A program made the position numbers and the translations under genes. Positions 1 through 47,551 of a stretch of DNA of 64,000 bases are shown in pieces. The notes beneath the pieces were generated by a model. It ran no database searches and was not told where the DNA came from. It saw only the letters and a list, made by a program, of their open reading frames with translations. This DNA comes from Megaleporinus macrocephalus (Eukaryota > Chordata > Actinopteri > Characiformes > Anostomidae): NCBI GenBank assembly GCA_021613375.1, contig CM038702.1, positions 29,653,349 to 29,717,348 on the forward strand, read 5' to 3'. Position 1 is the stretch's first letter. Each line of letters opens with the position of its first letter.

Positions 1-962
1 AGCTTACATTTAGCAATATTAGTATAATTATTATGACTCCTTAACAATGTCGTAGCTTGGACGGTCCAGTGATATTGAGGAGAACAATGTTCACAGAACA
101 AATGTATAGCATTATGGACATTTTTATTTATCACAGGAAGCAACAGGGGTGATTTTTCTTTCTGTAGAGGAATGGAGTACAGATCCGGAGATTATCCAAT
201 CTTAACTAAAGTAAAGCTCTTCCAGCTCTGTTACAACACTTCTCTTCAGCAACTGTAGGACGGGGTCATTAACGTTCACAAAAAAAAGGAAATTATTATT
301 TTCTGATCACTGCTGTTATTCATTGATGGTTACAGTCATTTAATCCTGCATATAATTGCACTGCAAAAGAGCCGTAGTTAAGTTCCACTGGGTTACTGTC
401 TCTGATCCTGTCTGCTACAAGCTGTGGTGTAACGCGAATGTGCTTTTTTGTATAATTTTTATTAATTTAGACCAATGATTGTTGTCTCTTAGTGACATTT
501 GGCAATGATTTGGTTCTTTTAGGTCAACATTGGGAGTTTTTAAAAAATACATGCACACTAAAACTGAAAAATACAACAAATTTTTTTTATTTTTAAGGCC
601 TCTGTAGAATTTGTTCAATATGTTATATATTAAATATATCTGTTTAGTATGTCATTTTCTTTACTATTAAAGAAATACTTTTTGATCAGAAATAAAAAAA
701 ATAATAATAGTTTCTGACTTTTGCATAGTACTGTATATTAGTCTTAAAGGCACAGTAACAAATGCAGCCTGTTTCATTACAAAGTGCTTTACTGTAAATA
801 ACTGCACACAAATGTCATGAATTGGAAAAAAAAGTAGGTTATGACTTGAGGAGGTTAATGGAACTGTTTTGTTTTATAACATATCACTTAAAGGCCACAC
901 TTATTCATAATTAGGCCATTTTTTTTTTCTCACAATCAACAGTTCTTTCTTTCAATCTCCAG
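1..962. other. grik2 upstream intron (partial), one dispersed repeat at its left edge
   Basis: AT-rich intron ending at the acceptor 961-962. Bases 1-120 resemble 55003-55105 (shared start CTTACATTTAGCAATATTAG), so they are part of a dispersed repeat cut by the window edge. I see nothing else here. Confidence 0.6.
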
Positions 963-36797
<35,835 letters not shown>

Positions 36798-39300
36798 GGG
36801 TCATCACCTCTCCACCTCTCTCCCCTTCGGGAGTGAGTCTTTCAGGGGCGCAGAAGAGTCTGGGACAGAAGCACATCCCACAATGCCTTTAAGTTCGCCC
36901 CGGAGCACTCCAGCTCTCGTCCCAGAGATGTTTCCTGTGGAAATCCAGATACCTGGGCATAATAGATCTGCAAACCTTTACTGAACTGCATAGGCTCTGT
37001 TGCCGGTCATTGAGTAATATTGAGTGTCAATGTCAAGCTTCTTCAGCAATGTATGCAGTTTCTTTTAGAATGAAATTCTACTACTTGTTCTTATCATTTC
37101 GGCAGATGGTTAACACTTGACTGGACAGAGAGCTTCACAGGGTGAAGATTTGTGCCATTTTATTATTCATTTCATTTTTCATAGTTGATTTTTTGATGGA
37201 ACAGATTTTTTTAGAATGCAGCAACTAATGATCACATCCATTTAGTTGATCATGTTTTAGTTACAACAGTGTTTGTGAAAAAAGGTCAAAGAATAAATTA
37301 AACAGCAATGTTTTATTCACATAAAACATTGTGACCTGCACCAAATGCTGTATCCTAGTTCCACTATACTGATTTTAAAAAAAAAAGCCTTCCTAAATTT
37401 CTGATTTGGCTTGTTTGTTTCCACAATGTAAAGTGAAACAACATTGATGAGAGGCTACTGTTTGAGTGTATTTGGTTTAGACCTCTGGCCTTGGACCATC
37501 AATGCCATTTCATTTAGCATTGGTCATTTTAGTGATATCTGGAATGCAAACTGCATCTACAAACTTTAGGTCCACACATTCAGACCAGTTGAATTTGAAT
37601 GTTCAAGCTCATTTTCTAGTTTATGTATAAAAGCCTTTTCAAAAGGGTCATGATGTTGCTACCTCACAATACTATTTCACATGAAATAATAATTTAAGAT
37701 AAGTTAAGGCCAAACTGAATCAAAATATTACTGTTTTATCCTAATGTTTTATGTCCCAGGTCATATTCATAATTATTATCTGCATTATATTCAGGCCAGT
37801 TTCATTTCAGTGGTATAATCGCCCTAACTGGTAGAGAGGGTTTTCACACAAACCATTAGTCAAACCATAGTCCAATAAATTATAAAAACATTTTTATATC
37901 ATTCATAACATTTGGGGCTCTCTGTGAAGGCTCAAATTGCCAGTCTGTACACTGCTATTTCAATTGTTAAATTGTTAATTTTTCTCCCAATTACTAAATT
38001 CATTCAACTATTTTTTATTTTTATTTTTAATTGTTTCACTTTCACCATGTAGTTTACCAGTGCTTTGCTTTATTGTAAGAACTCATCAAGAAAGCATTTT
38101 TATTAGCATCTACTGTAAGTGTTCAAGAAGGATAGCAGTAAAAGTAAAATCTTTTGGTTGTGTTCACAGAAATTATTTCTAACAAAATATAGCATTTTTG
38201 TACAGAAACAATTTTGTAGTAATTTCTATTGGTGCAGATGACAGAGATGTAGCCTACTATATCTGTAAAGTATTGTAAGCCACGCATTCACAACACTTCA
38301 GAACGATGCACGTCAAAGCCTGTGGTTTGAATGCCCGGTGAGACTGATGTGTATGTTTGTATGTGTATGTTTCTCCGTCGCTGTTCATTGTTTTTATTGT
38401 TTTAGCAATATATTTTTTGGATGTGTGTGTTCTAGGCTGTGTGAGATGGAATCATTTTTTGAAGTGGCAACTTTAAAACCCTCAAGAATGAAATTGTTGG
38501 GTTACCATTAAATATCCTGAAGTGGGTTTAAATATTTGGCCAGTGTGACTGCCATTTTGGGAAGGGACAAAAGCCATCAAGGTGACTGATGCTTTAAAAA
38601 AAGACTTTTTTAAAGAAATATTTAGGTAATGTTTAATCTAATTAGAGCATTTTATTTGCTGTATTAAAATACTTTAAGGCTTACCTGGAGACCTAGTGTG
38701 CTCTTAGGACAAGCAATAATGAAAATGTTTACTTTCAAAACTACTGCAATTAGTCTTCTCTGTTAAATACAGAGGTGTTACAACACAATGGTAAACATAA
38801 ACCTATACCAAGTTTTCTAAACATTTGGCTTTAAAATGGGCATACATTTTTGACAAAATTCAACAATACGCTTTTCAGTTTTAACATTTCATGTGCTGAC
38901 TTTTTATTTGAAATGATTTGTAGATTACTGCATTGGGTTTTATTCATATTTTGCTTTGCATCCCAACATTTGGAACATGGAAACAGGGTTTTTGTTTAGG
39001 TGCCAAAACACTGAAACATGCTGTTATTTTCCACTGTCTGTGTTAGTCCTAATGCACACTATCGTGAGAAACTGAGAATGATAACTTTATTCTAATGTGT
39101 TTTTGAGTTGACCCAAAAGTTCAGGTAGAGTACCTGGTTGTGTCAATAACACTTGTCTGAACATTAAAAATACTCTCCTTTTTTGTTGCTGTTTTGGCAA
39201 AGTCACGTATCTATAGTCTGTTATGAAATACTCAACAAAACCACTTAATAAATCAGGAAAAATATAATTTATAATTTCTTTATGTTGGAACTAGCTGTTC
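36798..39300 (+). other. grik2 3' untranslated region and flank
   Basis: AT-rich sequence after the grik2 stop with several AATAAA signals. No open frame or repeat with clear ends recognised. How much is transcribed cannot be told. Confidence 0.5.
37292..37297 (+). terminator. Candidate grik2 polyadenylation signal
   Basis: AATAAA about 495 nt after the grik2 stop codon. Further AATAAA copies lie at 37874-37879 and near 39246, so the real 3' end cannot be chosen from sequence alone. Confidence 0.35.
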
Positions 39301-40340
39301 TCAGGACTGAAAGTCAGCATACTTACCAGATTTTAATAAAAACTGTGAGGGGATTTACTCAACGAAGTGTGCAGGAGGCTATGCTCTTTCCTAACCGGCC
39401 ACTACAGATCAGGCATTAGATTTTAGATCTGCAGTCCCGATCATCCACAAACAATCTGTCTTCTAGAATAAAAAAATATTAGGTCCGTGACCTAATACGT
39501 TTCCATTAGCTTGGAGTTACCCAGCCTACCGAATCAAGAATCTAATTTTCTGGGTAAGCAACATAGAATAAAGACTTCACCAGTTCATCAGTTAATTAAT
39601 GCTGACTATACACTAGAAGCTTTTAAAAAGACTCTGAAAAGACGTTTAATAGACTATAGTTTGACACCCTCTCACATCTAATGACAAGTCACAGGCTATG
39701 ATTTTGCTAACACTGGGGGTTTTCAGAGTCACTATTTACAAGTTTGCTACTAGATTCCTTCTGAGATAATTTCCTATTTATATGACTGAAGCTAGCAATA
39801 TTTAGCTAAACGTAGGGCTTGCTGCTAAGCTAATTGTAAACACTGTAGCCCCGTTCGGCCGGGATTTCGAGGGCTTCAGCGATTTCTGTCCACCCGTTTT
39901 CATTTGTCGTAGTATAAATGTGAAGACACGTCAAAGTGGCCCTAATCCTCACTCCACAGCTCCACCAGTCTCTCCTCTTTTTGTACAGTCCAGAAGAACT
40001 GCAGTTTCCGAACCCTTGCCGGACTCCCCTCCATGTCTAACTTCTTTACCCGCCAGACAGTCCTGTACTGGCCTCGCGGCTTCCCGTTTGGTGGTGAAAA
40101 GAACGTTCCTATTGGTTGTCCACAATGTGCGCGTCACTATTTGCGTGAGCCTAGACTTAAGACTTATGATAATATATTTTGTGATAATACTGATTTTATC
40201 GGAACGAGACGAGAAAAGGATTCACTTAAACCTGCAGTCTTGACCACTTCACACTAAACGATCGACTGGAAATTTGTCTGCTACAGTAAAATCGCTTGAA
40301 GATCGCTTGGTGTAAGGCCAGCATTAAACATACTTGCACA
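39301..40340. mobile_element. Unclassified GC-richer repeat or element remnant
   Basis: 39840-40330 is distinctly CpG-richer than its flanks (GTTCGGCCGGGATTTCGAGG) and ends in ATCGCTTGGTGTAAGGCCAG, in the style of DNA-transposon ends in fish. A 107-codon frame (39920-40243) has no domain I recognise. Could instead be a regulatory CpG patch. 40341-41000 shows nothing. Confidence 0.3.
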
Positions 40341-41007
40341 GTCATACTGATGACTGGGCACAGTGGTGCATTGCAGCATGAACACTGTAAGAGTTGTCCT
40401 GTGTTTGTATCTGGTATGCAGGCTGGACATAGTAAAGCATGTGGGTGAGAAGATTTAGGTTTGTAATGTATTCAGGATTACGATCATACAATATTTTCTC
40501 TTAGAACATCAACAAGGTGATCTATAGCTTGTCAGCCAAAAGGCACTAATGCCACTGATGGTAACTACTAGTTTTAATGCTTTAAACTAGTAATTAATGA
40601 GGCTAAATGAGGTAAACCGTCAAATCTGACATAAAGAGGTAACACACTAATGTTACACCTTTGCTGCAGAACAACTTGGCCGAGCCACGCAAGTTCTTTA
40701 AACTGCAGCTTCCATGTGCAGCGATTCAATAAAAGGGAAAGATTTCTTAATAATTAATGATATAATTAAGGAATTATTATTTATATATAATGCACTTACA
40801 TACACAATTAGAAAAAAAATATTCATAATAATTTATTTTTTGCCACTGTACCAACACCAAATGATTTTTCTCTGCAGCGTTTCTATGAGAAATTACTGCA
40901 GGTGTTGAATCACTGCTGGATAATTTATTTGTTTTTAATAAGCTGTGTGTCAATGCAGTGGTGAAAGGGAGCTGACCTCTCTCTGTTTGGTTCTATATAG
41001 ATATACA

Positions 41008-41790
41008 GAGCACAAGTCCTATAAAACAGGCAAATGAAAGTGTTATCAATTTAGACCACTATATTCCTGAAGAATACTCTCTTGTGTACTCAAAATAAGA
41101 GAATAGAAGGATATTACAGTAGTAATTTGAAGTAATGGGATGACAAACTTGAAAATGTAAAAAGTGTGTGATTCTGTATATACCACAATTTAAAGTCCCA
41201 TAAAACAGGCAAATCAAAGTGTTATCACATCAGACCACCATATTCCTGAATAACACTCTCTTATGTAATCATTGTATAAAGAACAAGTGGTTTTAAAGTA
41301 GGAATTTGAAGTAACTGGATGGCAAACGTGTGAATAGTGTCTATTCTGTTCTATACAGACCACAATTTGAAGTCCCATAAAACAGGTAAATCAGAGTGTT
41401 CACATATGAGACCACCATATTCCCGAAGAACACTCTCTCATGTACTCATAATATGAGGATTAAATGCTTTTACAGCAGGAGTAATGGGATGGCAAACTTG
41501 TAAAAAATGTCCAATGGGTTATATATAGACAACAATTTGAAGTCCCATAAAACAGGCAAATCAAAGCGTTATCATATCAGATAGCAAATATTATGGTCTT
41601 AGCTGATAACATTTTGATTTGCCTGTTTTATGGGACTTTAAATTGTGGCCTATACAGAACCCAGTGGACACTTTTCACAAGTTTGCCATACCATTACTTC
41701 AAATTCCTACAGTAATATCATATGTTCCTCATACAATGAGTACACAAGGAAGTGTTCTTCAGGAATATATGGTGGTCACCTTCTCTGGTC
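41008..41790. repeat. Tandem ~175-bp repeat with an inverted terminal copy (fold-back array)
   Basis: The block GTCCCATAAAACAGGCAAAT (with variants) occurs at 41016, 41195, 41372 and 41542, each followed by AGACCACCATATTCC-type sequence: spacing 179, 177 and 170 bp. From about 41600 the unit appears inverted (CCTGTTTTATGGGAC at 41622-41636, then TCAGGAATATATGGTGGTC). The array can fold into a ~170-bp hairpin. Confidence 0.88.
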
Positions 41791-44095
41791 AAAAAGTATT
41801 TACAATTTAATAAGCTAAATTCCAAGTAAAAGAGAATCTCTGTTTGAAGTCTGAATTGTCTCTGACTGAGTCTTTATGAATGGTAGTGGTAGTGAACTGA
41901 AACAGTAACATCCCATCTCAATGCTAGTACATCTGGACAGCACAGTGATGAAGTTGGGAGTGTTGCAGTTAGCACGAATGAACAGAATAGCTGGTTGGTG
42001 TTGGGTGAGGACCCTGATGGTCAGTCTCCTAACAGCATTCAGCTGGACGGGAAGGCAGTCATTATCTCAGGAAGAGTAAAAAAAGAATTTAACAGGAAGC
42101 CAGTGTAATCAAATTTCCTGGTTTTAATTAGTACTCTAGCTGCAGCATTCCGTACTAACAGAAGTTTACTCAGGTTCCTGCTGGAGCTGGAGCATCCTGA
42201 CAACAATGCATTACAGTAGTCTAGCCCTAAGGTTATAAAAGCATGTACCAACTTTTCAGCGTCATGTAGGTATAATAAATTTCTTAGAGATGAAGAAACG
42301 CTGTCCTTGTAATATTACCTATGTGATGATTAAATGTCAGAGTCAATTGTCACACCAAGATTTTTAGCTACTGAACCAGGTTCTACAGAGAAGTCAGCGA
42401 GATTTAACATTAAATCTGAACATTTAGTCCAAGCAGCCTTAGGACCAAGAAAAGGACTGTTTTATTTAGGTTCTAATATTTTGTTATCTTAACTAAAGCT
42501 GTCTCTGTGCTATGGTGGGGCCTAAAACCAGATTGGAATTTTTCATATATGCTGTTCTTATGTAGATATGACCAGAGTTGTTGGGCTACAGATTTTTCTA
42601 AGATCTATAGCTTGACAGTTCGCTGGGGTCAAAATTTGGTTTCTTTATCATGGTTTCTTTATCTTTATCAGGTTTAATCACTGTAATTTTTAATGATTTG
42701 GGTACATGACCTAGGCTAAGAGAATAATTAATTATTGTTAATATTGGTTTAATTATGGCTGGTAATACTTGTTTAAATATGTCTACTGGAATCATGTCAT
42801 GTTTGCATAATGCAGAATTTGAGGAAGAGATTATTTTTTTCTGACTGTTGAAGTGGACAGAATGTTTCTAACCTTTCTTAAATAAATAGATGATGGGCAC
42901 CAGATGATGGGTATGTTTTTTATTAATGGTATGTGTTGAACTTTTTGTCTAATAGTCTTAATTTTTAAGTTTTACTTTTTCTATTGAAAAAAGTCAATCA
43001 TTGAAAAATACAAGCATTGCTGCTATAGTTTGAGGTTCAGTTCCTGCCTGATTTGAGATAAAACTCTAGTATTGTTTTTGTTTTTTTTACGATAAGTGAG
43101 GACAGGAATGCTGAGCCTTTTTTAATGAGTGCTTTTCTGTACCTGCTAAGACATACTTCCAAGCAGAGTAAAATACTTCCAGCTTGCTTGGCCAGTTGCC
43201 ATTTGTGCTCTAATTTCTATACTGTCTGTCTTAAGGAGTGCATTTCCTTGTTGTACCAAGGAGTGAGCTTTTTTTTGCATTGTTTTAATTTAATGGGTGA
43301 AAAATTGTCTAAGGTTTATTGGAAGGTATTTTATAAGCAGTCTGTTAGTCTGTCTAGTCCTGTTGGGTCTGATGAAAGAAAAGCTCTGGATGATAAATCT
43401 GGAATAATTTTAATAAAGTGTTGAGCTGTATTTGGCACTATTGAACACTTCTTGCAATAACGGGGTGATGTATATACATATACATCACAAAGGTTGATCT
43501 GAAATTAAAAAAAAGGTTGTGGAACAGTTATATTTTGTATATCAACACCTAGAGTCAAAACTAAATCTAGTGTGTGATTACAGAAATGTGTATGCCCCAT
43601 TATATTTTGAGTGTGACCTACAGAGTCTAAGATAGATGAGAACGTCTTTTTTATTGGACTAGCTGTGTTCCCAAAGTGAATATAAAAATCTCCTGCAATT
43701 ATTACTTTATTGATGCTCATTGCTAGGTTTGCAACAAAGTTACTGAATTCTTCTAAGAATTCTGAATAAGGTCCTGGTGGCCTATAAATATTAATTACTA
43801 AGCATACTATGTATGCTTCTGTTTGTGATTGGATTGGATGTTCATAAAAATAACTTCAAAAGAAGTGAGAGTGAGACTGTGTTTCTAATTAATGTCTAAT
43901 AAATTTTTATAAATGACACATAAACCTCCTCCTTTGCCAGACAGTCTAGGGCTGTGTAAAAAATTATAACCTACGGGAGTGTCTTCATTTAATGTGAAAT
44001 ATTCATCGGGTTTAATCCATGTTTCTGTGAGATATAGTACATCAATTTTATGACAAGTTATTGTTGCATTTACAGCGAGAACCTAAGAATTAGAG
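41791..44095 (-). mobile_element. Decayed LINE with endonuclease and reverse transcriptase relics
   Basis: Reading the minus strand: an AP-endonuclease start with YLTETWIKPDEYFTL (44060-43990) and SGKGGGLCVIYKNL; a GDFYIHFGN and HTLDLVLTLGVD endonuclease core (43720-43505); reverse transcriptase entry with NYSLSLGHVPKSLKITVIKP and DPSELSSYRS (42795-42598); and the C-terminal FITLGLDYCNALLSGC and LVRNAAARVL (42251-42039). The 3' end continues into sequence shared with 28250-28760. Many stops and shifts; an old, dead copy. Confidence 0.85.
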
Positions 44096-44109
44096 CCTTA
44101 GCCAAAATT

Positions 44110-44300
44110 CATTGTTTCCCTATAAAATTCTACACACAGTGCCCCATAATTCAAAACAAGTTTGTTTGAAATTATTTTTGCAAATTTATTAAAAATAAAA
44201 AAGCAAATATTCACAGCCTTGGCTCACACTGAAAAACAGAGATTTTGAGTATGATGTTGTTAATGTGGTTTTGGGTAGAGCAATATGGAAAGAAAAGGTT
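44110..44300 (-). mobile_element. Tc1-like transposon end fragment
   Basis: AAAATTCTACACACAGTGCC and AATTATTTTTGCAAATTTAT followed by TTCACAGCCTTGGCTCA match, in reverse, the ends typical of fish Tc1-like elements. The related plus-oriented end is at 50375-50525. Confidence 0.55.
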
Positions 44301-44429
44301 AACGCAATTCAGGCCTACTTCTCAATCGTCCCGCTGGCCATGCTGGGCTATTCGGGCTATTTTTCTCTCTTACTACTTCCTACTTGTTCCTACTCTTAGT
44401 GTGCCCCTTTAACTGACACATATCTGCAT

Positions 44430-44560
44430 TATTTGAACACGGAAGTGCAACGGCTGAGAAACAGCCCTGAGGCCAATGTGCAGTCAGCTGATCCAGAGAG
44501 AGCACATGACTCACCAACGGCTTCACATGACTGCTGGCTTTTTAATCAAACCTTCCGCGA
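44430..44560 (+). promoter_or_regulatory. Candidate naga promoter with ETS, CCAAT and two M-box sites
   Basis: Within about 95 bp: an ETS site CGGAAGTG (44440-44447), CCAAT (44473-44477), a perfect M-box AGCACATGACT (44501-44511) and a second CACATGAC core (TTCACATGACT, 44522-44532). No TATA box. M-boxes bind MITF/TFEB/TFE3, which drive lysosomal genes, fitting naga. The assignment depends on the unproven first exon just downstream. Confidence 0.55.
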
Positions 44561-44675
44561 CAGTCTTCGTTCATAACACACACAGTCGACGAAAAACACA
44601 TCTGTTCGGGAGGTTCGTTTTTGCAGGTTTTTTCAGAGAAAAGGAGGTGGTCGGTAATTGTATCCGTAGGATTCG
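44545..44675 (+). other. naga: Possible non-coding first exon of naga
   Basis: CpG-containing sequence ending at a strong donor (ATTCG then GTGAGT at 44676). It would splice to the acceptor at 47393-47394, two bases before the naga ATG. The 5' limit is a guess and no transcript evidence is available. Confidence 0.4.
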
Positions 44676-47394
44676 GTGAGTACTACCTTAGAGTCCGAAG
44701 GAAACACAAAACAACGGAGGCTGTGATGCAAAATGTAGACTGTTACCTTACTAACAATCAGTTTCTACCTACAGATAGATAACAACGATTTTCGACCTTG
44801 GTTTATTCGATAGGCTTGCCGTGTGTGTTTCTGACCACTTCCATAAGTCACCGTCACAATAACTGCCACCACAATAAGTGGCTTCATTCACTTCAAGGGA
44901 TTTTACGAGTGAAAGAACAAAATGCAATAAACAGTAGCTCCGCGTTAAGTAGTGCGTTTTATTTGACTTGCATATAGGATACAGTAAAATACAGTGGCTG
45001 TGTCTAACACTTAATGCATCTGTCTCAATAGCCTTGTTGCCTATACGACTTGTAGGTAGACCCTTGTAAGGTAGACTCTGAATACTGTATGAATAGTTTA
45101 TCGTGGTTCAGGCACCGCCAATTCGTTTGTTAAGCCTTAACATTTTCGACCTTCACGTCTGTTTTGGTGTCCACAACGTGCCCAAATTAATTCTTCGGAA
45201 AGTTGTGACAATGTTATCTGATAACGTCGTGATAACGTAGTGACAACGTGGTCAGTACGTTTTCACAGCCTTCTAGAATCATCTACACGTTCCATTATGT
45301 CTGCATAGAATTCTATGAAATTTTATAAAGTTGCCAACAGGTAGAAATAAAACCATAAACCAACGTTTTTAGTAGCGACGTTGTGACACCACCTTTTGAC
45401 AACGTTGTAGGAAATTAGACGATGATGTGACAACGTTATGTGTTTGCTGGAACCGCACTGACTGCGACTGATTTAGTCTAAAAATCTACCCAATTACGTT
45501 ATCATTCAAGTGCTTTCCTTGTGATGGAAATTATGCCTGCAAAAACAGTTGATAAAGTGAGTTACTATTCTTATATAAATAAAGAAAAGCAAAGTCTAAA
45601 CCAAACTTGCTATATAGTCTTATCTCATTGTTTTGGTTGTCAGGCTTGTCTGTCGAACAAGGGCTGACAGATTGCAACCGGAAAACTGAAATATGTGGGT
45701 TTATAGCAAGAAACACCCTTTAAAACCCATAGCCTCTTTCTAAGGAAGGTGCTGGAATGTCAGCCAAGTAGTTTTTGATCCAAAACATCAAGTAACACAG
45801 AACTGCAGCAGGCTGAAAAGACAGAACCTCAGCGGCTCGGTAGAAATTCAGACCTGAATGTCTTAACAAGAGGGTTGGAGCTGAAAGAACTCAGACCCTG
45901 TTTAAAGCACAGTGGTGCCTGAAGAAACTGTAAAATGTTTACAGGTTTTATGATTGTCATTTGTATTTGTGGTCTGTGGGCACCTTTGTCCCCAAAAATG
46001 GTTATTTACGTCACACTTCAAAGGTGGAAGAAGGTGAGCCTTGTAAAACCGGCACCTAACTAAATATTGACAGAAACATTATTGATGTGTAGTCCTAGCA
46101 GGTGTGGCTCTGGCTTTTCTGGACTCCTAAACAAGTATGCTTCATCATTACATTTAAGGACCCTTGGACTGTTGTTAAGCAGTGTCTACATTACAGATAC
46201 TGCAGTAGGATAGCACGCAATCTTATGTTAGTAAGTTTATGTTATTAACTTTACCCCACAATTATATGCAGCCACCACTTCCCTTTTTTCCAAATCTGGA
46301 GAAATTAGATCTTGTTTTTCATCTCAAGTTTCTATACCTGACAGTTGAGTTAAGCAGGTTTGTTTCTGGCCTTTATAAAGGGAATACTGTTGTATAGTTT
46401 AGTCTTTACACATTAAATTAAAATTAGATGACAATAAATCCAGGGCTTTTCAGCATCTTTTTCAAGTTCACTGCAGTGGATCTTGAGAATAAGAAATAGT
46501 TAAGTAATGGAAATGGTAGTGTCCCAAGCCAAAGTCATGGTAAAGGGTTAGCACCTTTAACAACAGACAAAAAAATCAGGTACAAGTCCCCAGTGAGCAG
46601 ACCAAAGGCAAAAAATAGGCAATGAAAACACCCCAAGAGCAAGAGGAATAAATCTTAAAAGGAATCAAGACTCAAATAAGGAACTGATGGACACCGGATA
46701 GTAAAACAAACGCAGTATGAAAAGGATAAAAGGCGTGATCTTTAACAAGGCTGTAAGCTCTGCCATAATGTGAAAAAAGCAGCATTTTGTACAGTAATCC
46801 TTGGTGAGAAAATTTGGCACACCTGGAGATGTCAGACGAGCATAAGGTCATATCAGATGCTTTTCAGTTTCTTGTGTGCTTAGGTAGTGATAAACCAGCT
46901 CTCTGCTTAGTTCAGCAGTTTTGTACTTTTACTGAACTTTTTTTTATTGATGTTATCATTCCAGATGCTATAGATGGTCAGATAAGATGAAAAGTCCTGT
47001 ACAGTTCAGGCAAGGACCTTTGAACAACACAGAGGGATTTTCAATAGAGGAAATATCTCAGTGTTCTCCTAGCTCATTAAGAGGATTTTTTTTCAAATAA
47101 AATGAAAGCAGACCACATGACTAATTAAAAAATATCTATGATTTGTTATAAAACACATTAGAGTAATGTTTATTCTTTTTTTTATTATTTTTACCATGGT
47201 AAGAAAACATTCACACCATTAAACCCCTACCTGATGAGTATTCAGATGATCCCAGTAATTGTCCCAGTAATGTAGGCCATGTGTAATAAAATTTATTTAT
47301 AATGGCATACCACAACTAGTATGTAAATAGAACATAGCGCTGAGTGTAGTACTATATGAAGCTTACCTTTTGTCTGATCTAACATTTTTCTCAG
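44676..47394. other. Probable first intron of naga: AACGT-rich patch and dispersed repeats
   Basis: 45170-45440 is unusually rich in AACGT words (at least eight). 45690-45840 resembles 59060-59310 (GAAACACCC, then AACACAGAACTGCAGCAGGC), a dispersed repeat pair. 46555-46700 is a degenerate copy of the LINE 3' family (CCCCAGTGAGCAGACCAAAG). Confidence 0.45.
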
Positions 47395-47396
47395 GT

Positions 47397-47551
47397 ATGC
47401 AGCAAGCAGCAGTTGTTTTTTTGCTGACTTTCTCAGCAGTCACGCTAGCTCTGGACAATGGTCTAATGGGGACCCCGCCTATGGGCTGGTTGGCTTGGGA
47501 ACGATTCCGTTGTGACATTGACTGTAAAGATGACCCTCAAAACTGTATCAG
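47397..47551 (+). CDS. naga: naga coding exon 1
   Basis: Start ATG, signal peptide and the N-terminal GH27 motif [17 protein letters not shown]. Acceptor TTTTTCTCAG lies two bases before the ATG, which implies a non-coding exon upstream. Ends after two bases of a serine codon. Confidence 0.92.
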
